A stretch of DNA of 46,289 nt from Eubacteriales bacterium (lineage in GTDB: Bacteria; Bacillota; Clostridia; Lachnospirales; Lachnospiraceae). Below the pieces are notes generated by a model. That model searched no databases, was not told the origin of the DNA, and worked only from the letters and a program-made list of their open reading frames with translations. Below, in pieces: positions 16,782 through 24,176 of the stretch. Position numbers and translations under genes: made by a program. Positions within the stretch are counted from its first letter, which is position 1. Every line of letters begins with the position of its first letter. The DNA is taken from contig JAUNHB010000011.1 of the NCBI GenBank assembly GCA_030524125.1, positions 1 to 46,289 of the forward strand, given 5' to 3'.

Positions 16782-17986
16782 AGATGCTGAAGCCGTTCGC
16801 CGTGAGGTTCGCGGCGCTGATCGCGGTATTTTTTCTGTCGATGGCGCTGGTATATTGTATACCGGCCTCGTGGATCGAAAAAAATGTGGCCGCTTCGGTG
16901 GAGATCATGGAAGGGGAGGGCGATTACCCCATGTATTTCTTTTATCGCCACAGTTCGATCATGGACGTCCACACGGACAAGCTCATGTACGAAAGCCTGA
17001 TCCAGAACCGGGATTACTATAATCCCATACAGGCGTCGGTCAGCGTCAACCAGTACCCGAGGTACTGGCACGGCTATCAGGTGGTGCTGCGGCCGCTGAC
17101 CGTGTTCTTTCAGGTGCAGGAGGTGCGGTATCTGGGGATGCTGGCGTTCCATCTGCTCCTGTTCTGGAGCGCATGGCTTCTGGCAAAGCGGACAAGACCG
17201 GCCAACGCTGTCCTCTATGTGCTGACTATCGCCACCGGAAATATCGCGCTGTCCGCCGTGTGCCTGCAGTTTATGAACACGTTTCTGATCCTGTTCGCCA
17301 CCATGGCGGTGCTCCTGTCCCGTTATGAGAAGTTTAAGGAGCGGGCATACGGATTTTCGCTGTTCTTCTTCACGGTGGGCATGGTGGAAAATTTCTTTGA
17401 TTTTCTGACCTATCCGATCATCACGCTGGGGATCCCGCTGGTCGCGCTGCTGTGGATCAAGGCGAGAGAGGAGCAGGCGGATCTCCGGGAAAATCTGCTC
17501 TTTACGGTCAAAAGCTCCGTCGCGTGGGGGCTGGGCTACGCGCTCACATGGATCGCCAAATGGGGGATCGCCACCGTCGTGCTGGGCGTCCGGTACTTCT
17601 GGAGGACCATGAGCGTGGTGCAGTACCGGCTCGAGGGGAGCGCGGAGGAGCCGCTGGACCGGATCGGCACGATCCGCAAAAACCTGAAGGCGTGGCTCAA
17701 CGTGCAGGACGACGGACTGATCAGCTGGAGCAAAGTCGCGCTGGTCGTTCTCGTGATCGCGCTGGTCCTGATCCTTGTCCGGAAAGTGCGGGACCTGCGC
17801 GCCGCAGCCGCCTGCCTGCCCATGCTGCTGGTGGCGCTGTACCCGTACGTCTGGTATCTGGTCATGTCCAACCATTCCCAGATCCACTACTGGTACACCT
17901 ACCGCGCGCAGCTGGTGGCGCTGTTCGGCGGCCTGATGTTTCTGGGGAGTATTTTGAGGGAGCGTAAGAGAACGCCGTCTGCCTAG
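16769..17986 (+). CDS. Polytopic membrane protein of unknown function
   Basis: 405 residues with an N-terminal membrane segment, a ~90-residue extracytoplasmic stretch (SWIEKNVAASVEIMEGEGDY, HSSIMDVHTDKLMYES, YWHGYQVVLRPL), then about eight further membrane segments ending in YPYVWYLVMSNHSQIHYWYT. I do not recognise a named family; overall plan (large loop after the first helix, late aromatic-rich loop) resembles GT-C-type membrane glycosyltransferases. It is the last gene of the first operon and overlaps the previous one. Its last codons and TAG stop are part of a perfect palindrome shared with the convergent gene. Role in moving or modifying the glycan is inferred only from position. Confidence 0.75.
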   Translation: MGRVKMLKPFAVRFAALIAVFFLSMALVYCIPASWIEKNVAASVEIMEGEGDYPMYFFYRHSSIMDVHTDKLMYESLIQNRDYYNPIQASVSVNQYPRYWHGYQVVLRPLTVFFQVQEVRYLGMLAFHLLLFWSAWLLAKRTRPANAVLYVLTIATGNIALSAVCLQFMNTFLILFATMAVLLSRYEKFKERAYGFSLFFFTVGMVENFFDFLTYPIITLGIPLVALLWIKAREEQADLRENLLFTVKSSVAWGLGYALTWIAKWGIATVVLGVRYFWRTMSVVQYRLEGSAEEPLDRIGTIRKNLKAWLNVQDDGLISWSKVALVVLVIALVLILVRKVRDLRAAAACLPMLLVALYPYVWYLVMSNHSQIHYWYTYRAQLVALFGGLMFLGSILRERKRTPSA

Positions 17987-18006
17987 CGCAGACGGCGTTC
18001 TCTTAC
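17964..18006. terminator. Perfect 19-bp palindrome between convergent genes, probable bidirectional terminator
   Basis: Bases 17964-17982 and 17988-18006 are exact inverted repeats (19 bp) around the 5-base centre CTAGC. The hairpin is very stable on either strand. It is followed on the plus strand only by TTTG and on the minus strand by no T-run, so it may halt transcription less by slippage than by structure. It encodes the last residues of both convergent genes, and their TAG stops overlap on the CTAG at 17983-17986. Confidence 0.75.
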
Positions 18007-18768
18007 TTTGTCGATCAGTTTTTGACCGAACAGGCTTTTTATTGTCTGTTTGGCGTAGAACCGGAGTTCGCGGGCGAGCCATGCGGGGGTGATCCGGAAC
18101 AGGCCCAGCTCCCGCTGCATCCGGAGCTGTTCCCGGTGGGCGAGAAGCTTGTGCGTGTCCGAAAAGCCCGCGATCTCATAGACGGAGACCGGGAGCGGCC
18201 GGTATTCGAAGGTCGCCCCGGACAGACGGGCCCGCAGGAAGAAATGATGATCCGCGCAGACCCGGTAGCCGACGTCGTAGGGCATGGAGAGCATGAGCTT
18301 CCGTGAGACGAAGGCGGACTGGTGGCAGAACGCCATCTCATAGGGAAGGCGGTCAAGGGACAGAGCCGGATACAATCTGGTATGCCCCTGATAGACGCAG
18401 AGCGTGTCGCCGTAGAGAATCTGCGCGTCTGAAGGGACGGAGAAAAATCGCTCCAGAGTCTCCGGTCCCGCCAGAAGATCTCCGGCGTTCAAAAAGAGGA
18501 GCCAGCGTCCTTCCGCGAGCCGCGCGCCCTTGTTCATGGCGTCATAGATGCCGCGGTCAGGCTCGGATACATAGCGAAGGGAGATCCCTTTTTCTGCAAA
18601 ACGCGGGACGGCTTCCTCAAGACAGGCGGCGGAGCCGTCCGAGGAGCCGCCGTCCGCGACCACATATTCAAACTTTGTCCATGTCTGGGAGAGAAGACTC
18701 TCCATCGTGCGGGAGAGGGCCTCCTTTGCTTCATAGCATACGGTCACAACAGATAAGACAGGCGTCAT
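17983..18768 (-). CDS. Glycosyltransferase family 2
   Basis: 261 residues. GT-A fold: LSVVTVCYEAKEALSRTMES at the N-terminus, YVVADGGSSDGSAACLEE, SEPDRGIYDAMNKGARLAEG and WLLFLNAGDLL, the NxGD/DxD-type metal site. This pattern (DGGSSDGT, EPDxGIYDAMNKG) is typical of WcaE-like GT2 enzymes in exopolysaccharide clusters. Cytosolic with no strong membrane segments. Third gene of a minus-strand operon; start overlaps the upstream gene by 4 bases (18765-18768). It converges on the long plus-strand operon and shares the terminal palindrome with it. Sugar specificity unknown. Confidence 0.9.
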   Translation of the reverse strand: MTPVLSVVTVCYEAKEALSRTMESLLSQTWTKFEYVVADGGSSDGSAACLEEAVPRFAEKGISLRYVSEPDRGIYDAMNKGARLAEGRWLLFLNAGDLLAGPETLERFFSVPSDAQILYGDTLCVYQGHTRLYPALSLDRLPYEMAFCHQSAFVSRKLMLSMPYDVGYRVCADHHFFLRARLSGATFEYRPLPVSVYEIAGFSDTHKLLAHREQLRMQRELGLFRITPAWLARELRFYAKQTIKSLFGQKLIDKVRERRLR

Positions 18769-19751
18769 GGTTCAGAGCTCCTTTTGCCCGGCGAGTCCGG
18801 CCGTTCGTCCGGGTGTCCGGACAGATGATAGGTTCCGCGGATCACATACTGAGGACTGCTGTTCAGACTGATGTAGATGCGTCCGATGTACTCGCCGCAG
18901 ATGCCAAGCATGATCATGATCATGCCTCCGATGAACAGAAGAACCGCCATCAGAGAGCTGTATCCGGGCAGAATGTTGGCCGGATCCAACAGCTTCTGGA
19001 CGATCAGGACGATGCCGAGCGCAAAGCCGATCACGGAACAGAACGCGCCCGTGAAGGTGGCTACCCGGAGCGGCTTGATGGAAAACGCGGTAAATCCGTT
19101 GGAAAACAGAGAGATCAGCTTGCGCAGATTGTAGGAAGAGCTCCCGCTCAGCCGCTCGCGATCCTCCATGGGGACGCAGGCGATCCGCCGCGTGGCGCGC
19201 AGGATCAGCCCGTCGATGTACGGATACGGATTCTTGTAGCGAAGGATCTCCTCCGCGATAAACGACTGCATGGCGATAAAATTGGTGACGCGCAGATCCT
19301 TGGGCTTGTCCAGCAGAGAGCTGACCATGGCGTCGTTCAGGCGGCTCCCCAGCACCCGGAAGAAGGATTCCTTTCGCTCTTCAAACTTATACTGGGCCAG
19401 AGACACGTCGTAGCCCTCGTCCAGCGGGGCCAGGAGCTCCCAGAGGCGGTCGGTGGGACATTGGAAATCGTCGTCCAGAAAGACGATCTGCTCCCCGGAG
19501 GCGTAGGACAGACCGGCCATCATGGCCGCGTGCTGCCCGAAATTTCTGGTCAGGTCCACGATCTTTAAAAAATCGTGGGTATCCGCATAGGCGGTGAGCA
19601 CGGACAGCACATGATCCGGAGAACAGTCGTTGACCGTGATGACTTCATAATCGCAGGAGGGCTTTTCTTCCATTTTTGCCCGGATTTCTTCCAATACCGG
19701 CACGATCGTGGCTTCGCTCCGGTAACAGGGAATGACAAAGCTTAATTTCAT
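18765..19751 (-). CDS. GT2 polyprenyl-phosphate glycosyltransferase (ArnC/GtrB/DPM1-like)
   Basis: 328 residues. GT-A domain with LSFVIPCYRSEATIVPVLEE, VITVNDCSPDHVLSVL, VDLTRNFGQHAAMMAGLSYA and IVFLDDDFQCPTD (metal-binding DDD). After the interface-helix region (FSNGFTAFSIKPLR) there are two C-terminal membrane segments and the family's end GGMIMIMLGICGEYIGRIY. Such enzymes move a sugar to undecaprenyl phosphate, giving a donor for an extracytoplasmic GT-C enzyme that decorates the glycan. The neighbouring DegT-like and GT2 genes overlap it by 4 bases on each side, so the three are translated together. A partner GT-C could be one of the polytopic proteins at 16769, 21062 or 38725; this is a guess. 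Confidence 0.9.
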   Translation of the reverse strand: MKLSFVIPCYRSEATIVPVLEEIRAKMEEKPSCDYEVITVNDCSPDHVLSVLTAYADTHDFLKIVDLTRNFGQHAAMMAGLSYASGEQIVFLDDDFQCPTDRLWELLAPLDEGYDVSLAQYKFEERKESFFRVLGSRLNDAMVSSLLDKPKDLRVTNFIAMQSFIAEEILRYKNPYPYIDGLILRATRRIACVPMEDRERLSGSSSYNLRKLISLFSNGFTAFSIKPLRVATFTGAFCSVIGFALGIVLIVQKLLDPANILPGYSSLMAVLLFIGGMIMIMLGICGEYIGRIYISLNSSPQYVIRGTYHLSGHPDERPDSPGKRSSEP

Positions 19752-20743
19752 AAATAACCTCTTTTAAGACTGCGGGATTCGTCCAGAAGCTTCAGGACCA
19801 GATTCCCGATGGCGTTCATATCGTGTTCATCGTAGCGCTGGTCGATGGGGAGCACGCAGAGATGCTCCGACAAAAACCGCTCCCACGGACTGGAATCCGG
19901 GTTTTGAGAAGTCTCCTCCCACAGCTTCGGGACATAGACCTTGCGTCCGATCAGCAGCTCCCGCAACCCTTCCCCGTCCCACAGAAACGGATAGGACATG
20001 GCGGGCATGGCCCGGAAGACCGGAAAACGGTTGTAAGCGCCCAGAAGCCGGTGCAGCGCGGCAAAATTCTGCGTCCGCCGGTCTTTCACATGCGCATAGT
20101 CCGCCGCTCCAAGGATCGTGGAGGTCAGAAGAGACATGGCGCCGGGACCGCAGACGCCCAGACGTTCTTCATTTTCTTTATTTAAAGGGTAGGAATAGTT
20201 GGTGCCGTACTCCAGGCTGTGCAGGAGATGGATGGAATAAATACTGGAAAAATTGGCCGGCACGGTGTGATGCGCGATATTTTCACGGATCACATAGCTG
20301 CCGTCGCTGACGCCGAAAAATTTCCGGCAGGAATAGACCTGCCAAGCGTCCCGGCGCGGGGCCGTAAAGAAAGACTGGGTGTTGTCGATGATCAGGCGGC
20401 CGTGAAAACGCCGCACTATCTCGTCGATGACCGGCTCCGGCTGCAGACCGAAGTAATTGACCCAGAGGATCCCCTCGTCCTCCGCAGGCGACACGGAGAT
20501 CGGGAGCAGATGCCCGTCCACATGGTAATAGCGGATCCGGACGCCGGGTACGTGCTCGCAGATGGCGTCCTCCACTGTGCCGCAGATCCAGTAGGGAAGG
20601 TAGAGAGTCTTCCATCCCGCCTCCCGAAGTGCATAGACGATCGCATAACGCCCTGCGTTCAGCGCGACGACGTCGTTTCCCTGATAATACGCTTTCCCCT
20701 TTGGAAGCTCCAAAGGGAGGTATCCTCCGTATTCCTGTTTCAT
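19748..20743 (-). CDS. DegT-like PLP-fold protein, short
   Basis: 331 residues from the ATG at 20743, preceded by GGGAG about 8 bases upstream; the frame extends further upstream but without a good start, through the promoter region. Shorter than the usual 370-400. Fold-type I features are present though divergent: ALNAGRYAIVYALREAGWKT for the phosphate-binding segment, RLIIDNTQSFF with the PLP Asp, and YSCRKFFGVSDGSYV with the lysine. It keeps the lysine, so catalysis is possible, but the usual sugar aminotransferase blocks are weak. Could be an aminotransferase or a dehydratase-like DegT homologue acting on the sugar used by the two GT2 enzymes. First gene of its operon, with a near-consensus promoter upstream. 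Confidence 0.78.
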   Translation of the reverse strand: MKQEYGGYLPLELPKGKAYYQGNDVVALNAGRYAIVYALREAGWKTLYLPYWICGTVEDAICEHVPGVRIRYYHVDGHLLPISVSPAEDEGILWVNYFGLQPEPVIDEIVRRFHGRLIIDNTQSFFTAPRRDAWQVYSCRKFFGVSDGSYVIRENIAHHTVPANFSSIYSIHLLHSLEYGTNYSYPLNKENEERLGVCGPGAMSLLTSTILGAADYAHVKDRRTQNFAALHRLLGAYNRFPVFRAMPAMSYPFLWDGEGLRELLIGRKVYVPKLWEETSQNPDSSPWERFLSEHLCVLPIDQRYDEHDMNAIGNLVLKLLDESRSLKRGYL

Positions 20744-20825
20744 AACCCGCTCCCGTTTTCTCCTTCGTGAAGCGGCCCCGGCCGGACAGGATCCTGACGC
20801 GTCCCTCCGGAGCCGCTGTGTATTT

Positions 20826-20854
20826 ATTATAAAACAAGAAAAATGGCGCGTCAA
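20826..20854 (-). promoter_or_regulatory. Sigma-A-type promoter for the minus-strand DegT/GT2 operon
   Basis: Read on the minus strand: TTGACG (20854-20849), 17-base spacer, TATAAT (20831-20826). The leader to the ATG at 20743 would be about 75 bases. Confidence 0.75.
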
Positions 20855-20878
20855 CAAGGGCGGCAAATAAATGAGATG

Positions 20879-20954
20879 GTTCGGCTGCCGCGCTCCCCGC
20901 CGCTGCGCGGCTACCTTTGCTCACAATCTGGCGCTTTTGGCTGGCTGAACTGTT
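20879..20954 (-). mobile_element. Family A MITE-like repeat, copy 1 (rearranged)
   Basis: Bases 20891-20923 are the exact reverse complement of 31446-31478 (33 bp), inside copy 2 of the element. Bases 20939-20954 (GGCTGGCTGAACTGTT) are the exact reverse complement of the left end of copy 3 (40348-40363). Imperfect terminal inverted repeats, GTTCGGC at the left and GGCTGAAC at the right, bound a 76-base unit. It has no coding capacity and sits between two divergent promoters. Compared with copy 3 it lacks most of the inner part, so it is an internally deleted member. Confidence 0.7.
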
Positions 20955-20969
20955 GTTGTAAATATAGTA

Positions 20970-20998
20970 ATGACAAACCGGGGAAAATAAATTACAAT
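20970..20998 (+). promoter_or_regulatory. Candidate promoter for the 21062 membrane protein gene
   Basis: ATGACA (20970-20975), 17-base spacer, TACAAT (20993-20998), about 63 bases before the ATG at 21062. The match is fair rather than perfect. The 318 bases between the divergent genes otherwise hold the minus-strand promoter and one palindromic repeat. Confidence 0.5.
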
Positions 20999-21061
20999 AA
21001 CGATAGACTTTGATATCCGGCGCGCCTGCCTGGCGGGATCCGGCGGAGAAGAGGACAGATT

Positions 21062-22744
21062 ATGGAAAGAAAAAGACAACTCATCGGAGCGATCCTGTGC
21101 CCTGCGGTCTGGATGGCGCTTCTTGCGGTCTGCGTGCCGTTTGTCTACGCGATCGTGGACGACAGGACGATGATGGAGATCGTATCGGGACAATATCTGG
21201 GAGAGCCGGACGCCCATATGATCTTTACCGGCTACTGGTATTCCGCACTGGTGGCGGGAGCGTACCGGCTTATGAGAAACGTGGACTGGTATGCGGCCTT
21301 TTATCTTCTGTTGCAGGCGGTCTGCGCCGGACTCATGGCGTTTCGGCTCCTCCGGAGGAAGAGCGCCGCGGGGAGCGTCTTTGCCGCGGCTCTGCTGGTG
21401 CTCTGGTGCATCGCGCTTGGGATCCGGCCTGCGACGCAGCTTTCGTTCACGACGACGGCCGCGGTGCTGGCCGTGACGGTGATCTTCTGGTATATGACGG
21501 CGGACGCCGTCCGGATCCGTGATCTTCTGACGCTGACCGTGCTCGGCTTTCTGACCATTGAGCTTCGGTTTTCCGTGTTTTGCATGATCCTTCCGGTATG
21601 CGCGGTCCTGTGGGCCTTCCGGGTGTGGGAGGAAAAGGGGAGGAACCGGCTGTCGCTGCTGGTGCCGCTGGCTCCTGCGGCGGCCGCGCTCCTGTATGCC
21701 GCCGGACTTTTTCTGGGCTACGGCAGCCCGGAATGGACGGCCTACAACGCCTACAACAATACCCGATCCCTGATCTATGATTACGAGGATTACATGTTCC
21801 CGCGCTACGAGGACGAGCAGGAGCTCTATCACAGCGTGGGGATCTACGCGAAGGCCCGGGCGAAAAACCTGTATTATTATAACTATACGGCGGACGACGG
21901 GATCACGCAGGAATTTTTTGACCGGTATTTTCAGGCGCGGAGCGCACAGGCGAAGGAACGCACAGACGTGGCGCAGCGGCTGACGGATACGGTCAAATCT
22001 TATGGAAAGGGAGTCCTTTCCGGAAAATACGGATACGGGCATCTGCTGGCGATGCTCGGCTACGGGGGACTGTTTCTCGTCTTTGCTTGGCGGAAGCAGT
22101 GGAGAGAGTGCCTGAAAACCGTCTGCGTGCCCGGTGTGCAGCTGCTTCTCTGGCTGTATCTGATCTACCGGGGGAGGATGCCCGAGCGGGTGTTGGTGAG
22201 CATGAACCTGATGCTGATCGTGCCGCTCCTGCTCTTGTGGCGGGAGGCGCTGGCAGAGCTGGCGCCGCGGTTCCCGATCCAGCTCAGACGGTGCGGCGCG
22301 GCCTTTCTGCTGGCGGCGCTGTGCGCTGCGGCGGCGGGGCAGATCGCGTCCGTCCGCACGAAAAATCTGGACACCGCCAAGTGGAACCGGAACGTGGAGG
22401 CGCTCAAGATCTACTGCATGGAACGGCCGGAGAACTTCTACTTCAACGATGTGACCTCCATGGCCATGACCACCTACAATGTCCGGCTGTGGCAGGGTAC
22501 GCCCTACACGATGAATTACATGTCGCTGGGAGATTGGATCGCGTTCAGCCCCCTGTGGGAGGAGAAGCTTTCGCAGAACGGGATCGCCAGCGTCAGGGAC
22601 GCCCTCTACGGGCAGGACAATGTCTACCTGATCAGCAGCTTCGACCGCGGGACCGAATATCTGACGGAGCTTTACGGGGGCGTAACCTGCACGGAAGTGG
22701 ACAAGGTGGCCGGATTCAGGATTTATAAGCTGGAACGATTGTAA
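21062..22744 (+). CDS. Polytopic membrane protein, possible GT-C glycosyltransferase
   Basis: 560 residues. N-terminal membrane segment ends in an acidic pair (YAIVDDRTMMEIVSGQY), the position where GT-C enzymes have a catalytic DD/DE in the first extracytoplasmic loop, followed by FTGYWYSALVAGAYRLM. About ten more membrane segments follow, then a loop (YNAYNNTRSLIYDYEDYMFP) and a C-terminal soluble region with NRNVEALKIYCMERPENFYF. I do not recognise a named family. It could add a sugar from a polyprenyl-phosphate donor outside the membrane, which fits the GT2 ArnC-like gene transcribed away from it. Start ATG has an AGAGGA site 7 bases upstream. Confidence 0.75.
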   Translation: MERKRQLIGAILCPAVWMALLAVCVPFVYAIVDDRTMMEIVSGQYLGEPDAHMIFTGYWYSALVAGAYRLMRNVDWYAAFYLLLQAVCAGLMAFRLLRRKSAAGSVFAAALLVLWCIALGIRPATQLSFTTTAAVLAVTVIFWYMTADAVRIRDLLTLTVLGFLTIELRFSVFCMILPVCAVLWAFRVWEEKGRNRLSLLVPLAPAAAALLYAAGLFLGYGSPEWTAYNAYNNTRSLIYDYEDYMFPRYEDEQELYHSVGIYAKARAKNLYYYNYTADDGITQEFFDRYFQARSAQAKERTDVAQRLTDTVKSYGKGVLSGKYGYGHLLAMLGYGGLFLVFAWRKQWRECLKTVCVPGVQLLLWLYLIYRGRMPERVLVSMNLMLIVPLLLLWREALAELAPRFPIQLRRCGAAFLLAALCAAAAGQIASVRTKNLDTAKWNRNVEALKIYCMERPENFYFNDVTSMAMTTYNVRLWQGTPYTMNYMSLGDWIAFSPLWEEKLSQNGIASVRDALYGQDNVYLISSFDRGTEYLTELYGGVTCTEVDKVAGFRIYKLERL

Positions 22745-22767
22745 AAGAAGCCATAAAGTGTTAAAAT
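22739..22767 (+). promoter_or_regulatory. Candidate promoter for the second glycan operon
   Basis: TTGTAA (22739-22744), 17-base spacer, TAAAAT (22762-22767). The -35 overlaps the stop codon of the previous gene. A small perfect hairpin (GTCCGC-GGA-GCGGAC, 22780-22794) follows in the leader before the ATG at 22824. Confidence 0.5.
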
Positions 22768-22823
22768 AGCAAACAGGTATGTCCGCGGAGCGGACGCCGT
22801 CAAGTATGAGGAAGACGAACGCT

Positions 22824-24176
22824 ATGGATAAATTTAACCAGTACAAGCGGCTGATCCGCATGGGGATCGCCGGATTTGAAATACTGATAGAGACGATCCT
22901 GTTTTATTATGTGTGGTACGGGGAATATAAGGATCTGCGTGTGCCGGTCTTTGAGAACAAGGGAAACTGGATGATGATCGGTTTCTATGTTCTCTATTTG
23001 GTTCTGTTTGTCTATCTGTACGGAGGGACGAAGTACGCCTACTACCGAAAGGGACAGCTGATCCTTTCCCAGACGCTGGGAACGCTGATCGCCAACGCGG
23101 TCATGTACATCCAGATCATCGTGGTGCTGGGCCGGTTCCCGGTCCCGACGCCGTGGCCCATGGCGGCGCTGAGCGCGGCGGATCTGGTGGTAATCGTGAT
23201 CGTTAACCAGCTTTCCGACGGCGTGTTCCGGCGGATGTTCCCGCCCAAGCGTCTGCTCCTGATCTGCGACCTGTGCTATAAAGACAACCTGATCCGGAAA
23301 ATATCCGGGAGAAAGGATTTGTATGAGGTGACCCGGTGCGTATCCGCCGCGGAATCGCTGGAAAGACTTCAGCAGGAGGTGCAGGACTGCGACGCCATGA
23401 TGCTCTACGGACTGGAGGAGCAGAAGCGAAACGCGCTCATCAAATTCTGCTATGAGAGATCCATTCGGATCTATATCGCGCCGGAGATCTCGGACCTGCT
23501 CCTGCGGGGCGCGGACCGGGTGCACTCCTTTGACACGCCGTTTCTGCTTTTGAGAAATTCAGGACTCTCTTTTGAACAGCGGGTGCTGAAGAGAGGGATG
23601 GATCTGTTCGTCTCGGCGGCGCTGCTGATCGTGGCGTCCCCGTTTATGCTCCTGACGGCGCTGGCCATCAAGCTGGAGGACGGCGGCCCCGCGCTTTTCA
23701 AGCAGGAGCGGGTCACGCTGCACGGCAGAAAATTCTATATTTACAAATTCCGGAGCATGATCGTGGACGCGGAGCGGCATGGAGCGCAGTTTTCCTCCAA
23801 AAACGACAGCCGGATCACAAAGGTCGGGAAATTTATCCGGGCGACGAGACTGGACGAGCTGCCCCAGCTCCTCAACATTTTGAAGGGCGACATGAGCATC
23901 GTCGGTCCAAGACCCGAGCGGCAGCAGTACATCGACGAGTTCTGCCGGGAGACGCCGGAGTTTATCTACCGTCTGAAGGTGAAGGCCGGGCTGACCGGAT
24001 ATGCCCAGATTTACGGAAAATACAACACGACTCCGCTGGACAAGCTGAAGCTGGATCTGATGTACATTGAGAGCTATTCGTTTTTGCTGGACATCCGACT
24101 GATCTTCCTGACCCTGAAGATCATGTTCATGAAGGAGAGCACAGAAGGAGTGGAGGACGGACAGAACCATGCGTAG
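22824..24176 (+). CDS. Large polyprenyl phosphoglycosyl transferase (WbaP/CpsE-type)
   Basis: 450 residues from the ATG at 22824, which has GAGGAAG 9 bases upstream; in-frame ATGs at 22779 and 22806 are less well placed. Four N-terminal membrane segments, a Rossmann-like middle domain (KRLLLICDLCYKDNLIRK), a fifth hydrophobic segment (about residue 255-275), then the catalytic part: PALFKQERVTLHGRKFYIYK, FRSMIVDAE, the Asp-Glu pair in RLDELPQLLNILKGDMSIVG, and GPRPERQQY. It starts a lipid-linked glycan with a sugar phosphate (often glucose, galactose or a GlcNAc derivative). A second initiating enzyme, of the small type, is at 2435, so this marks a separate assembly line. Overlaps the next gene by 8 bases. 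Confidence 0.93.
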   Translation: MDKFNQYKRLIRMGIAGFEILIETILFYYVWYGEYKDLRVPVFENKGNWMMIGFYVLYLVLFVYLYGGTKYAYYRKGQLILSQTLGTLIANAVMYIQIIVVLGRFPVPTPWPMAALSAADLVVIVIVNQLSDGVFRRMFPPKRLLLICDLCYKDNLIRKISGRKDLYEVTRCVSAAESLERLQQEVQDCDAMMLYGLEEQKRNALIKFCYERSIRIYIAPEISDLLLRGADRVHSFDTPFLLLRNSGLSFEQRVLKRGMDLFVSAALLIVASPFMLLTALAIKLEDGGPALFKQERVTLHGRKFYIYKFRSMIVDAERHGAQFSSKNDSRITKVGKFIRATRLDELPQLLNILKGDMSIVGPRPERQQYIDEFCRETPEFIYRLKVKAGLTGYAQIYGKYNTTPLDKLKLDLMYIESYSFLLDIRLIFLTLKIMFMKESTEGVEDGQNHA

